Shown: in pieces, positions 1 through 6,825 of the stretch
How positions within the stretch are numbered: the stretch's first letter is position 1
How the letters are laid out: every line of letters begins with the position of its first letter
From: an uncultured Flavobacteriaceae bacterium
GTDB lineage: Bacteria > Bacteroidota > Bacteroidia > Flavobacteriales > Flavobacteriaceae
DNA length: 11,395 nt
Assembly (NCBI GenBank): GCA_947311745.1
Contig: CAMZLT010000094.1
Span: 1-11,395 of the forward strand
Direction of reading: 5' to 3'
Program-made: the position numbers and the translations under genes
Notes under the pieces: model-generated
What the model was told of the DNA's origin: nothing
Database searches by the model: none
Seen by the model: only the letters and a program-made list of their open reading frames with translations

Positions 1-601
1 AGTTATCCTTTTATTAAGTGTAATAGTATTAGGCTCTTGTACGCAATCACAAAAAATAGCTTATGTAAATACCGAAAAATTAATTCAAGATTACCAAGGT
101 ACAAAAGATGCAGAGGTTGCATTAAAGAAAAAACAAGACGATGCACAAAAACAAATGCAAAGTTTAGGACAAGCATTTGATGCAAAAATCAAAAAAATGT
201 CACAAAGAGAACAACGTAAAAATTACGAAAGTTTAATGAAAGAGCAACAACAATTACAACAATTAAACCAACAAATTCAATACCAATTACAAGCAGAAAG
301 CCAAAAAAGTATCGAAAAAGTATCTAAAGAAGTAAACGATTTTGTTAAAGAATATGCTAAAACTAACAAATACAATTTTATTTTAGGTACAGTTAATGTA
401 AACGGAGCTGTAATGTATGGTGATGAAAACGCAGATGTTACTTATGATGTATTAAAAGCTTTAAATAACAAATATGCAAACAAATCATCTGACGATAAAA
501 AAGCAGATGATAAAAAAGTAGAAGGAGAAAAAAAAGAAGATACAAAAGAAACTAAAAAATCGGAAACTCCTAAAGAAGTAAAAACAGAAGCTAAAAAATA
601 A
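1..601 (+). CDS. OmpH/Skp-family periplasmic chaperone, lipoprotein form (5' end missing)
   Basis: The open frame runs in from before the window (first full codon at base 2) and stops at 599-601, giving 199 visible residues. The first visible residues are the hydrophobic end of a signal peptide running into a lipobox, L-G-S-C, with the lipidated Cys encoded at 38-40, so the start codon probably lies only a few codons upstream. After the Cys comes the typical OmpH opening (IAYVNTEKLI), a long Gln/Lys-rich helical hairpin region and the closing 'YNFILGTVNVNG' strand. Skp/OmpH proteins hold unfolded outer-membrane proteins in the periplasm. Known Skp is soluble, so lipid anchoring is a variation. 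The last ~40 residues (about 480-598) are a low-complexity Lys/Asp/Glu tail, probably disordered. The ATG at 155 is internal: starting there would lose the lipobox and part of the domain. Family call is firm, exact client unknown. Confidence 0.85.
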   Translation, partial: VILLLSVIVLGSCTQSQKIAYVNTEKLIQDYQGTKDAEVALKKKQDDAQKQMQSLGQAFDAKIKKMSQREQRKNYESLMKEQQQLQQLNQQIQYQLQAESQKSIEKVSKEVNDFVKEYAKTNKYNFILGTVNVNGAVMYGDENADVTYDVLKALNNKYANKSSDDKKADDKKVEGEKKEDTKETKKSETPKEVKTEAKK

Positions 602-632
602 CTATTTTTAATTAAATTTTTATAGCAAAACA

Positions 633-664
633 AACCCGCAACTTTTAAAAGCTGTGGGTTTTTT
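633..664 (+). terminator. Rho-independent terminator after the OmpH-like gene
   Basis: AACCCGCA (633-640) pairs with TGTGGGTT (653-660) over 8 bp including one G-U. The loop between them contains CTTTTAAAAG, which can pair further. A run of T follows the stem (659-664). It lies 31 bases after the stop of the OmpH-like gene and ends only 12 bases before the TTG start of the next gene. Confidence 0.75.
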
Positions 665-676
665 AAAAATATTTTT

Positions 677-1576
677 TTGAAAGCACGAAATACAGCCTTA
701 CTATTAGCAACTATAACTGCAATAATTTATGGTATTAGTTTTACCGTAGCAAAAGATGTAATGCCTAAATATGTAAAACCTTACGGTTTTATATTGTTAC
801 GTGTTTCTGGTGCTGCAATTTTATTTTGGATAAGTAGTTTGTTTATAAAAAAAGCAAAAATACCTCTTACAGATTTAAGTAAAATAGGAATTGCATCTGT
901 ATTTGGAGTTGCATTAAATATGCTTACTTTTTTTAAAGGATTAAGTATGACAACACCAATAAGTGGAGCAGTTATTATGGTAACCACACCAATTTTGGTG
1001 CTTACCTTTTCTAGTTTCTTGATAAAGGAAAAAGCAAATTTTATAAGAATTTTAGGAATCCTTATCGGAATGGTTGGTGCAATTATTTTAATATCTTTTG
1101 GTAAAAAAATTAACGGAGGAAATAACGAAATTCTAGGTAATTTACTAGTTTTTATAAATGCAGCATCTTATGCTTTGTATTTGATTTTAATAAAAAATCT
1201 AACAAAAAAATACCACGCAATTCATTTAGCAAAATGGCTATATACCTTTGGTCTTTTATTGGTTTTACCGTTTTCATACACACAAGTTTTAGAAATAGAA
1301 ATAAATTTCTTGCCACAAATAATATGGTATAAAATTTTCTTTATCGTGTTTTTTACAACTTTTATTACCTATCTTTTTAATTTGATAGCAATTACCAAAC
1401 TAAAACCAACAACAGTAAGTATTTTTATCTACTTGCAACCTGTTTTTGCAACTATTTATGCACTTTTTACAAAAAGTGATTCCTTAAATACTACCAAAAT
1501 CTTTGCAAGTTTGCTTATATTTGTAGGAGTATATTTAGTAACAAAACCTAATATCAATAAAACTAAACAAATATGA
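677..1576 (+). CDS. EamA/DMT-superfamily permease
   Basis: A 299-residue very hydrophobic protein with about ten predicted membrane segments arranged as two EamA repeats (roughly residues 8-142 and 152-289), the normal length and layout for drug/metabolite-type transporters. First-repeat landmarks are the N-terminal 'IIYGISFTVAKDVMP' segment (residues 16-30) and 'PISGAVIMVTTPI' (94-106) ending in 'IKEKAN'. The second repeat has 'LKPTTVSIFIYLQPVFATI' (242-260). The acidic residue usual after this second segment (often G-E) is replaced by 'KSDSL'. The start is TTG. The only in-frame alternatives are ATT at 671 or an ATG at codon 29 (761), and the latter would delete membrane segment 1. Substrate cannot be inferred. 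The last bases overlap the yicC start (ATGA), so the two are probably translationally coupled. Transcription must cross or begin beside the terminator just upstream. Confidence 0.88.
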   Translation: MKARNTALLLATITAIIYGISFTVAKDVMPKYVKPYGFILLRVSGAAILFWISSLFIKKAKIPLTDLSKIGIASVFGVALNMLTFFKGLSMTTPISGAVIMVTTPILVLTFSSFLIKEKANFIRILGILIGMVGAIILISFGKKINGGNNEILGNLLVFINAASYALYLILIKNLTKKYHAIHLAKWLYTFGLLLVLPFSYTQVLEIEINFLPQIIWYKIFFIVFFTTFITYLFNLIAITKLKPTTVSIFIYLQPVFATIYALFTKSDSLNTTKIFASLLIFVGVYLVTKPNINKTKQI

Positions 1577-2430
1577 TTAAATCCATGACTGGCTTCGGTA
1601 AATCCGAATGTACAATTAATCAAAAAAAAATAACGATTGAAATACGAACTTTAAATTCTAAAAATTTAGATTTAAATGTACGAATTTCGGCTCCTTTTAA
1701 AGATAAAGAATTGGAAATTAGAAAAATGCTATCCAATTCTTTAAAAAGAGGAAAAGTGAGTTTTGTACTACATGTAGAAAATACAGGAGTTGAAAATTTG
1801 AATGTAATTAATACAACTATTGTACAAAATTATATGCAACAACTAAAACAAATCACGACAATTTCTGATGAAAAAGCAATGGAACTTGCTGTGAATTTGC
1901 CAAACACACTCCAAGCTAACGAAACCGATTTAGACGAAAAAGAATGGAACGAAGTTTCAGATGAAATTAAACATAGTCTTGTGCGAATTAATAATTTTAG
2001 AAAAGATGAAGGTGAAATTTTAAAAAATGATTTTATAAAACGAATTCAAACTTTGCAACAATTAACCAAAAATAATGCACAATTTGAAACAGATAGATTG
2101 CAAGCAGTTCGAGATAGAATTTTAAAATCTTTAAACGATTTAAAACAAGAAATAGATCAAAATCGCTTTGAACAAGAATTAATTTACTATTTAGAAAAAC
2201 TAGATATTACCGAAGAAAAAATACGATTAGACAATCATTTGAACTATTTTTTAAAAGAATTAAAATCCGCTGAATCTAACGGAAAAAAATTAGGATTTAT
2301 TACTCAAGAAATAGGTAGAGAGATCAATACTATGGGATCTAAAGCAAACTATGCACCAATGCAACAAAATGTAGTATTGATGAAAGATGAGTTGGAAAAA
2401 ATAAAAGAACAGCTATTAAATGTATTGTAA
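1573..2430 (+). CDS. yicC: YicC/YloC-family endoribonuclease
   Basis: 285 residues, normal for the family. The N-terminus carries the hallmark 'IKSMTGFGKSE' (residues 2-12) followed by 'EIRTLNSKNLDLNVR' (23-37). The C-terminal DUF1732 part has 'LDITEEKIRLDNHL' (210-223), 'GKKLGFITQEIGREINTMGS' (237-256) and a helical end containing 'KIKEQLLNVL'. YicC proteins are single-strand-cleaving endoribonucleases linked to small-RNA decay in E. coli; activity here is inferred from family membership. The middle (about 150-200) is rich in charged helices, probably coiled. The gene overlaps the permease stop by 4 bases and its own TAA shares an A with the gmk ATG (TAATG), so it sits inside a coupled operon. 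Confidence 0.93.
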   Translation: MIKSMTGFGKSECTINQKKITIEIRTLNSKNLDLNVRISAPFKDKELEIRKMLSNSLKRGKVSFVLHVENTGVENLNVINTTIVQNYMQQLKQITTISDEKAMELAVNLPNTLQANETDLDEKEWNEVSDEIKHSLVRINNFRKDEGEILKNDFIKRIQTLQQLTKNNAQFETDRLQAVRDRILKSLNDLKQEIDQNRFEQELIYYLEKLDITEEKIRLDNHLNYFLKELKSAESNGKKLGFITQEIGREINTMGSKANYAPMQQNVVLMKDELEKIKEQLLNVL

Positions 2431-3002
2431 TGAAAAAAGGAAAATTAATCGTTTTTTCAGCACCAAGTGGTTCTGGTAAAACAACTATTGTACAGTATTT
2501 ATTAGCACAGAAAGACTTAAATTTAGCTTTTTCAATATCCGCAACATCTCGAGAAAAAAGAGGTGCAGAAATAGATGGACAGGATTATTATTTTATTTCA
2601 GCAAAAAAGTTTAAAAAATTAATAGAAAAAGAAAAATTTATCGAACACGAAGAGGTTTATGTAAATAATTTTTATGGAACACTAAAAAAAGAAGTAAAAC
2701 GCTTACGAAAAGAAGGTAAAAATGTAATTTTTGATATTGATGTTGTTGGAGGTTTAAATATAAAAAAGCAATTTCCTAAAAAAACACTTGCAATTTTTGT
2801 ACAACCACCAAGCATTCGAGAAATGGAACGAAGATTGCGAAATAGAAAAACAGATTCTGAAGAGAAAATTACAGAACGTGTAGCAAAAGCAACTAAAGAA
2901 ATGCAATTTTCAAGAGAATTTGATATTATTTTAATAAATGATGATTTAGAAAAAGCAAAACAAGAAGCATATAATTTAGTAAAAACGTTTATCACAAAAT
3001 AG
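2430..3002 (+). CDS. gmk: Guanylate kinase
   Basis: 190 residues, usual length. Converts GMP (or dGMP) and ATP to GDP and ADP in the cytoplasm, a required step of GTP/dGTP synthesis. Walker A is 'APSGSGKT' at residues 11-18. The guanylate-kinase signature T-S-R-x2-R-x2-E-x2-G-x2-Y-x-F is present in 'TSREKRGAEIDGQDYYF' (GMP-binding region, about residues 38-56), followed by 'FIEHEEVYVNNFYGT' and 'NVIFDIDVVGGLNIKK', which is the acidic/aromatic GMP-site and Walker B-like strand. The lid has 'RLRNRKTDSEEKITERV'. Start overlaps the yicC stop by one base, and the TAG stop directly abuts the nadD ATG. No anomalies seen. Confidence 0.97.
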   Translation: MKKGKLIVFSAPSGSGKTTIVQYLLAQKDLNLAFSISATSREKRGAEIDGQDYYFISAKKFKKLIEKEKFIEHEEVYVNNFYGTLKKEVKRLRKEGKNVIFDIDVVGGLNIKKQFPKKTLAIFVQPPSIREMERRLRNRKTDSEEKITERVAKATKEMQFSREFDIILINDDLEKAKQEAYNLVKTFITK

Positions 3003-3593
3003 ATGAAAAAAGTTGGCTTATTTTTCGGTACATTTAATCCAATTCATATCGGACATTTAATCTTAGCAAATCATCTTGTAGAATATTCCGATTTACATGA
3101 AGTTTGGTTTGTTGTAACGCCACACAATCCACACAAACAAAAAAAAACCTTACTTAATGACAACCATCGCTATCAAATGGTAGAGATTGCGATAGAAGAC
3201 TATCCTAAATTAAAAGCATCTAAAATTGAATTTGGATTGCCGCAACCAAATTACACTGTAATTACCATGGTACACCTTAGAGAAAAATATCCAAATTACC
3301 AATTTTCCTTACTAATGGGTGAAGATAATATCCAATCTTTTCATAAGTGGAAAAACTACGAAAGTATTATTGAAAACCATGACATATACGTATATCCACG
3401 AAAATTTTCTAATAAAGAAAAAAAAGCAAAAATAACAGAAAGGTATTCCGAAAAAATTCATAACTTAGATGCCCCAATTATGGAAGTCTCCTCCACATTT
3501 ATTAGAAAAGCGATAAAAGAGAAAAAGAATATCAAACCCTTGTTAGAAAATAAGGTGTATATATATTTAGATGAAATGAACTTTTATAAGTAA
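3003..3593 (+). CDS. nadD: Nicotinate-nucleotide adenylyltransferase
   Basis: 196 residues, usual length for flavobacterial NadD. Transfers AMP from ATP to nicotinate mononucleotide, giving deamido-NAD, in the de novo/Preiss-Handler route to NAD. The nucleotidyltransferase motif is 'GTFNPIHIGH' (residues 9-18) with the H-x-G-H pair H15/H18. Further family blocks are 'TPHNPHKQKK' (39-48, dinucleotide/phosphate contacts), 'LMGEDNIQSFHKWKNY' (104-119) and the C-terminal 'VSSTFIRKAI' (162-171, the ISSTxIR motif). The 'PNYTVIT' block (82-88) has Ile where many bacterial enzymes have Asp, a modest departure. Its ATG begins at the base after the gmk TAG, so it is the last gene of the permease-yicC-gmk-nadD unit. 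A 72-base gap follows. Confidence 0.95.
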   Translation: MKKVGLFFGTFNPIHIGHLILANHLVEYSDLHEVWFVVTPHNPHKQKKTLLNDNHRYQMVEIAIEDYPKLKASKIEFGLPQPNYTVITMVHLREKYPNYQFSLLMGEDNIQSFHKWKNYESIIENHDIYVYPRKFSNKEKKAKITERYSEKIHNLDAPIMEVSSTFIRKAIKEKKNIKPLLENKVYIYLDEMNFYK

Positions 3594-3665
3594 CATAAAT
3601 AGATGAAATTAAATTGGCATAGCTTTTGTAAAATACATACTAATTAACAAAATAAAACCTAACTG

Positions 3666-5213
3666 ATGAATAAAATTATATACATACTTTTTATATCTAT
3701 AAACCTATTTTCTCAAGAAAGTTTGGTGAATTATGATGTTAAAAATGTTAATATTAATACTAAATATTCGGAATTTGGCACATCATATTACACTAAAAAT
3801 CAAATAGTTTATTCCGCATTAAACAAAAGAGGGAATTTAGATTTATATGTAGCTAATGAAACTTCCGATGGATTAGCTAATTCAAAAGTGTTTGCAAAAG
3901 AATTAAATTCATATTCTAACGAATCTAATGTAACTTTTACAAAAAATAAAAAAGTAATTTACTTTACTAGAAGTATTTATGGGCAAAAAAACACGCTTAA
4001 AAAAAGTAAAAAAGCAAAAATAGGTATTTTTAGATCTACATTGCAAAAAGACGAAACTTGGTCTGAGCCAAAATCGCTTCCATTCAATAGTAGCCATTAC
4101 GATGTAGCACATCCTACTTTAAGTAAAGATGATAAAATGCTATTTTTTACTTCAAATATGCCAAGAACTTTAGGGGATAATGACATTTTTGTAGTAGATA
4201 TTATTGACGGAATTTTTTATTCCAAACCTAGAAATTTAGGTAAAAATGTAAATACTCCAAAAAAAGAAATGTTTCCGTATGTAGCCACAGATGGTTTTTT
4301 ATATTTTGCATCGAACGACTATAAAGAAGGTTTCGGTGGTTTGGATATTTATTATGTAAAAGTAAACGGAACAAAAGTTTCTAAAAAAGTGCATTTAGAA
4401 GCTCCAATAAATTCAAAATACGATGATTTTTGCTACATTTTTAATCCAAACAAACGAACAGGATTTTTATCCTCAAACCGACAAAACGGAAAAGGAGCAG
4501 ATGATATTTATTTTGTAAAAGAAAAGAATAAACAAGAATCTGAATTTGTCGAAGAGTCTTATCAATTTATAGAAAAAAAAGAATGTAAACAATTTGTAAC
4601 AGGTACAGTTTATAAAAAAGGAACAACAAATGTAGTTTCAGGAGCAACAATAATTTTAAAAGATCAAAATAATAAAAAAATAAAAGAAAAAGTATTAAAA
4701 TCAAATGCTAGATATCGTTTTTATTTAGATTGTAATAAAAAGTATTCTATTAGTGCAAAGAGAGATGATTTTAAAATGAATACTATTTCAGTTATTACAG
4801 ATAATTTAGGTGAAAAACGAGTTGCAGATATTTATTTAACAATGAAAAGCGAAGTAATTGTTTACGAAACTGTAACAGGTAAAATCATGTTTGATATAAA
4901 TAACAATCGTTTATTACCCGAGGATATGTATAAGTTGGATAAAGCCATTATTATGCTTAGACATAATGCTAAGGCAAAAATATACATAGAATCCCATACC
5001 GATAGTAGAGGTGATGATGATTTTAATATGGAACTAACAAAAAAACGAGTTGAACGAATTCGAAATTTTATATTAAATAGTGATATAAAGGACGAACGAA
5101 TAATTGTAAAAGCTTATGGAGAAACAAAACCGTTAAATAAATGCACCAATAAAGTAAAATGCACCAATAAAGAATATTTAAAAAATAGAAGAACAATTTA
5201 TCAAGTAAAATAA
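3666..5213 (+). CDS. PD40 propeller-CRD-OmpA envelope protein, copy A of three
   Basis: 515 residues. Residues 1-17 are a signal peptide (MNKII... ending near FS-QES) without a lipobox. Five PD40-like blades can be read: about 37-65, 85-125, 147-179 (HPTL...FFTSNMP...DIFVVD), 201-232 and 252-285 (GFLSSNR...DDIYF). Next is a carboxypeptidase-regulatory-like beta domain (about 308-393, GTV...SGATIILKD), then an OmpA C-terminal domain (about 403-515) with 'ESHTDSRG' (442-449), N454 and R461. D446 and R461 occupy the positions that bind diaminopimelate in OmpA-family proteins. C307/C356 and C493/C499 match cysteines in both neighbours. The expected role is a periplasmic, peptidoglycan-bound scaffold. 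Its domain order resembles PorE but lacks the TPR segment. An 18-base tandem similarity lies in the C-terminal loop (see repeat). Precise function unknown; the next paralogue starts 18 bases downstream. Confidence 0.88.
   Translation: MNKIIYILFISINLFSQESLVNYDVKNVNINTKYSEFGTSYYTKNQIVYSALNKRGNLDLYVANETSDGLANSKVFAKELNSYSNESNVTFTKNKKVIYFTRSIYGQKNTLKKSKKAKIGIFRSTLQKDETWSEPKSLPFNSSHYDVAHPTLSKDDKMLFFTSNMPRTLGDNDIFVVDIIDGIFYSKPRNLGKNVNTPKKEMFPYVATDGFLYFASNDYKEGFGGLDIYYVKVNGTKVSKKVHLEAPINSKYDDFCYIFNPNKRTGFLSSNRQNGKGADDIYFVKEKNKQESEFVEESYQFIEKKECKQFVTGTVYKKGTTNVVSGATIILKDQNNKKIKEKVLKSNARYRFYLDCNKKYSISAKRDDFKMNTISVITDNLGEKRVADIYLTMKSEVIVYETVTGKIMFDINNNRLLPEDMYKLDKAIIMLRHNAKAKIYIESHTDSRGDDDFNMELTKKRVERIRNFILNSDIKDERIIVKAYGETKPLNKCTNKVKCTNKEYLKNRRTIYQVK
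5139..5174 (+). repeat. 18-base tandem near-duplication in copy A
   Basis: AAATGCACCAATAAAGTA at 5139-5156 is followed immediately by a second unit at 5157-5174 differing at one base (17 of 18 match). It encodes K-C-T-N-K-V then K-C-T-N-K-E around the Cys-x5-Cys loop of the OmpA domain. Copies B and C keep the same Cys-x5-Cys spacing, so this is not an extra insertion relative to them. Confidence 0.7.
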
Positions 5214-5231
5214 ACTAACAATACTAAGAGA

Positions 5232-6785
5232 ATGAAAAAAAAATTATTAATTATACTATTAAGTGTACTTGGTTTAAATGCTCAAGAGGATTTAAAAAAT
5301 TACGACGTTAAAGGAATTTATGTAAATAGCCGAAAATCAGATTTTGGTACAACTTTTTATGAAAATGATCAAGTAGTCTTTTCCTCACAGGCTGGTAAAT
5401 TATTAAATTTATATATTGGTAATATTGAAAATAAAAATATAAATAAAACTCGCCTTTTTTCAAAGTCTAGTATTAAAAATACAAACGAATCTAATGTTGC
5501 TTTTACCAATGATTTAAAAACCATTTATTTCTCACGAAGTACTTACGGAAAAGAATTTAAAGGAGAAATCGTTAAAGTGAGCCGAATTAAAATTTTTAAA
5601 GCTACCATAGACAGTAAAGGCAATTGGATTAACGAACAACCAATGCCTTTTAATAGTGAAAAATACGACGTTGCACACCCAACACTAAACAAAGAAAACA
5701 CAAAATTATATTTCACATCTAATATGCCAGGAACTTTTGGTGATAACGATATTTTTGTAGTAGATATTAACCCTGATGGCACGTATTCAGAACCTAAAAA
5801 TTTAGGACCAAATGTCAATACTTCCGCTAAAGAAATGTTTCCATTTATATCAGGTGATAACTTGTTGTATTTTTCCTCAACAGGTCATAAAAACAATTTA
5901 GGTGGCTTAGATGTGTATCGTGTAAAACTAAGCGGTCAAGGAGTTTCAAAAGCAATACATTTAAATAAACCAATTAACAGTAAAGCGGATGATTTTTCGT
6001 ACATTTACAATAACAAATCAAAAATAGGTTTCTTTTCTTCAGACAGAAGTGGTGGTATGGGAATGGATGACATATATATATTTACTGAAAAAGAACCTAA
6101 AGAAGAACCAAAAAAAGTGGTAAAAAAAACCACACCTTGTTCTCAAAAAATAACAGGGAAAGTTTTTATAAATGCTACTAAAAAAATAATTCCGTTAGCA
6201 GAAATCGTATTAACAGATGATAAAGGTAAAACAATTAAGATTAATAAATCTAAAGGAGACGGAAGCTATGATTTTATAAACTTAAAATGCAACAATACCT
6301 ATTTTTTAGAAGCCAAAAAAGAGGGATTTAGTCCTTTTTCAAAAATGATTAAAACACCAAATAAAACATCGAATAATACTGTACCGTTATATTTAGTGAA
6401 AAACAGCAGTACCAATCCAAAACTAACCAATATACGAATTGGTAAAGTTAATTTTAATTATAATGAATCTAAAATTTTAAATAGATATGCTTACGAATTA
6501 GATTTAGCAATAAAAATACTTAAAAAAAACCCCAACTTAATGATTGAATTCGAATCGCATACCGATAGTAGAGCTAAAGATGAATTTAATATGCAATTAA
6601 CCGAAGAAAGAATTGAAGCAATTAAAGAGTATATGGGTTTTAGAGGTATTCAAATAAATCGAATAAAAGGAACTGCTTATGGTGAAACAAAACCGCTTAA
6701 CAAATGTGTGAACGATTCCGATTGTACAGAAGAAGAATACTTAATAAATAGACGAACTACTTTTGTAATTAAAGAAAAAAAATAA
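5232..6785 (+). CDS. PD40 propeller-CRD-OmpA envelope protein, copy B of three
   Basis: 517 residues with a signal peptide ending 'GLNAQ' (residues 14-18). Copy A and copy B line up gap-free over residues 141-280, and a hand count gives 83 identical residues of 140 (59%). PD40-like blades run to about residue 286, with 'AHPTLNKENTKLYFTSNMPG' (148-167) and 'GGLDVYRVKL' (224-233). A Lys/Glu/Pro linker (about 287-301) leads to a carboxypeptidase-regulatory-like domain (about 303-388). The OmpA domain (about 402-517) has 'ESHTDSRAKD' (441-450), N453 and R460. D445 and R460 fit the peptidoglycan-binding positions, but the usual Gly of T-D-x-x-G is Ala448. Cysteines C303/C353 and C492/C498 are shared with A and C. 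A secreted, peptidoglycan-associated scaffold is inferred. Only 18 bases separate it from copy A and 40 from copy C, so all three are probably co-transcribed. Confidence 0.88.
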   Translation: MKKKLLIILLSVLGLNAQEDLKNYDVKGIYVNSRKSDFGTTFYENDQVVFSSQAGKLLNLYIGNIENKNINKTRLFSKSSIKNTNESNVAFTNDLKTIYFSRSTYGKEFKGEIVKVSRIKIFKATIDSKGNWINEQPMPFNSEKYDVAHPTLNKENTKLYFTSNMPGTFGDNDIFVVDINPDGTYSEPKNLGPNVNTSAKEMFPFISGDNLLYFSSTGHKNNLGGLDVYRVKLSGQGVSKAIHLNKPINSKADDFSYIYNNKSKIGFFSSDRSGGMGMDDIYIFTEKEPKEEPKKVVKKTTPCSQKITGKVFINATKKIIPLAEIVLTDDKGKTIKINKSKGDGSYDFINLKCNNTYFLEAKKEGFSPFSKMIKTPNKTSNNTVPLYLVKNSSTNPKLTNIRIGKVNFNYNESKILNRYAYELDLAIKILKKNPNLMIEFESHTDSRAKDEFNMQLTEERIEAIKEYMGFRGIQINRIKGTAYGETKPLNKCVNDSDCTEEEYLINRRTTFVIKEKK

Positions 6786-6825
6786 ATAAAACAATAAAAT
6801 AAATTCCCTCATAAAAAATATAAAA

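Noticed and set aside
442..633. Minus-strand ORF of 63 codons opposite the OmpH-like tail.
   Set aside because: It mirrors the repetitive Lys-rich tail on the other strand, crosses into the intergenic region and has no recognisable domain or signal; the same holds for the other antisense ORFs in the window.
2672..2995. 107-codon minus-strand ORF inside gmk.
   Set aside because: It lies wholly within a gene with complete catalytic motifs, has no recognisable domain and no supporting start context.
3594..3665. Possible promoter for the triplet (TAGCTTTTG at 3620-3628, or TTG at 3614 with TACTAATT at 3638) and a 14-codon ORF at 3603-3647.
   Set aside because: The first has one base too many for TAnnTTTG and no TTG at the right distance; the second lacks the TTTG half. 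The mini-ORF has no recognisable feature and could easily arise by chance. A promoter here is likely in principle but no site can be pinned.
5139..5174. Tandem 18-base duplication as evidence of a recent six-residue expansion in copy A.
   Set aside because: Copies B and C have the same Cys-x5-Cys spacing and the same loop length, so no extra residues were added; the DNA similarity is more likely local convergence or drift.
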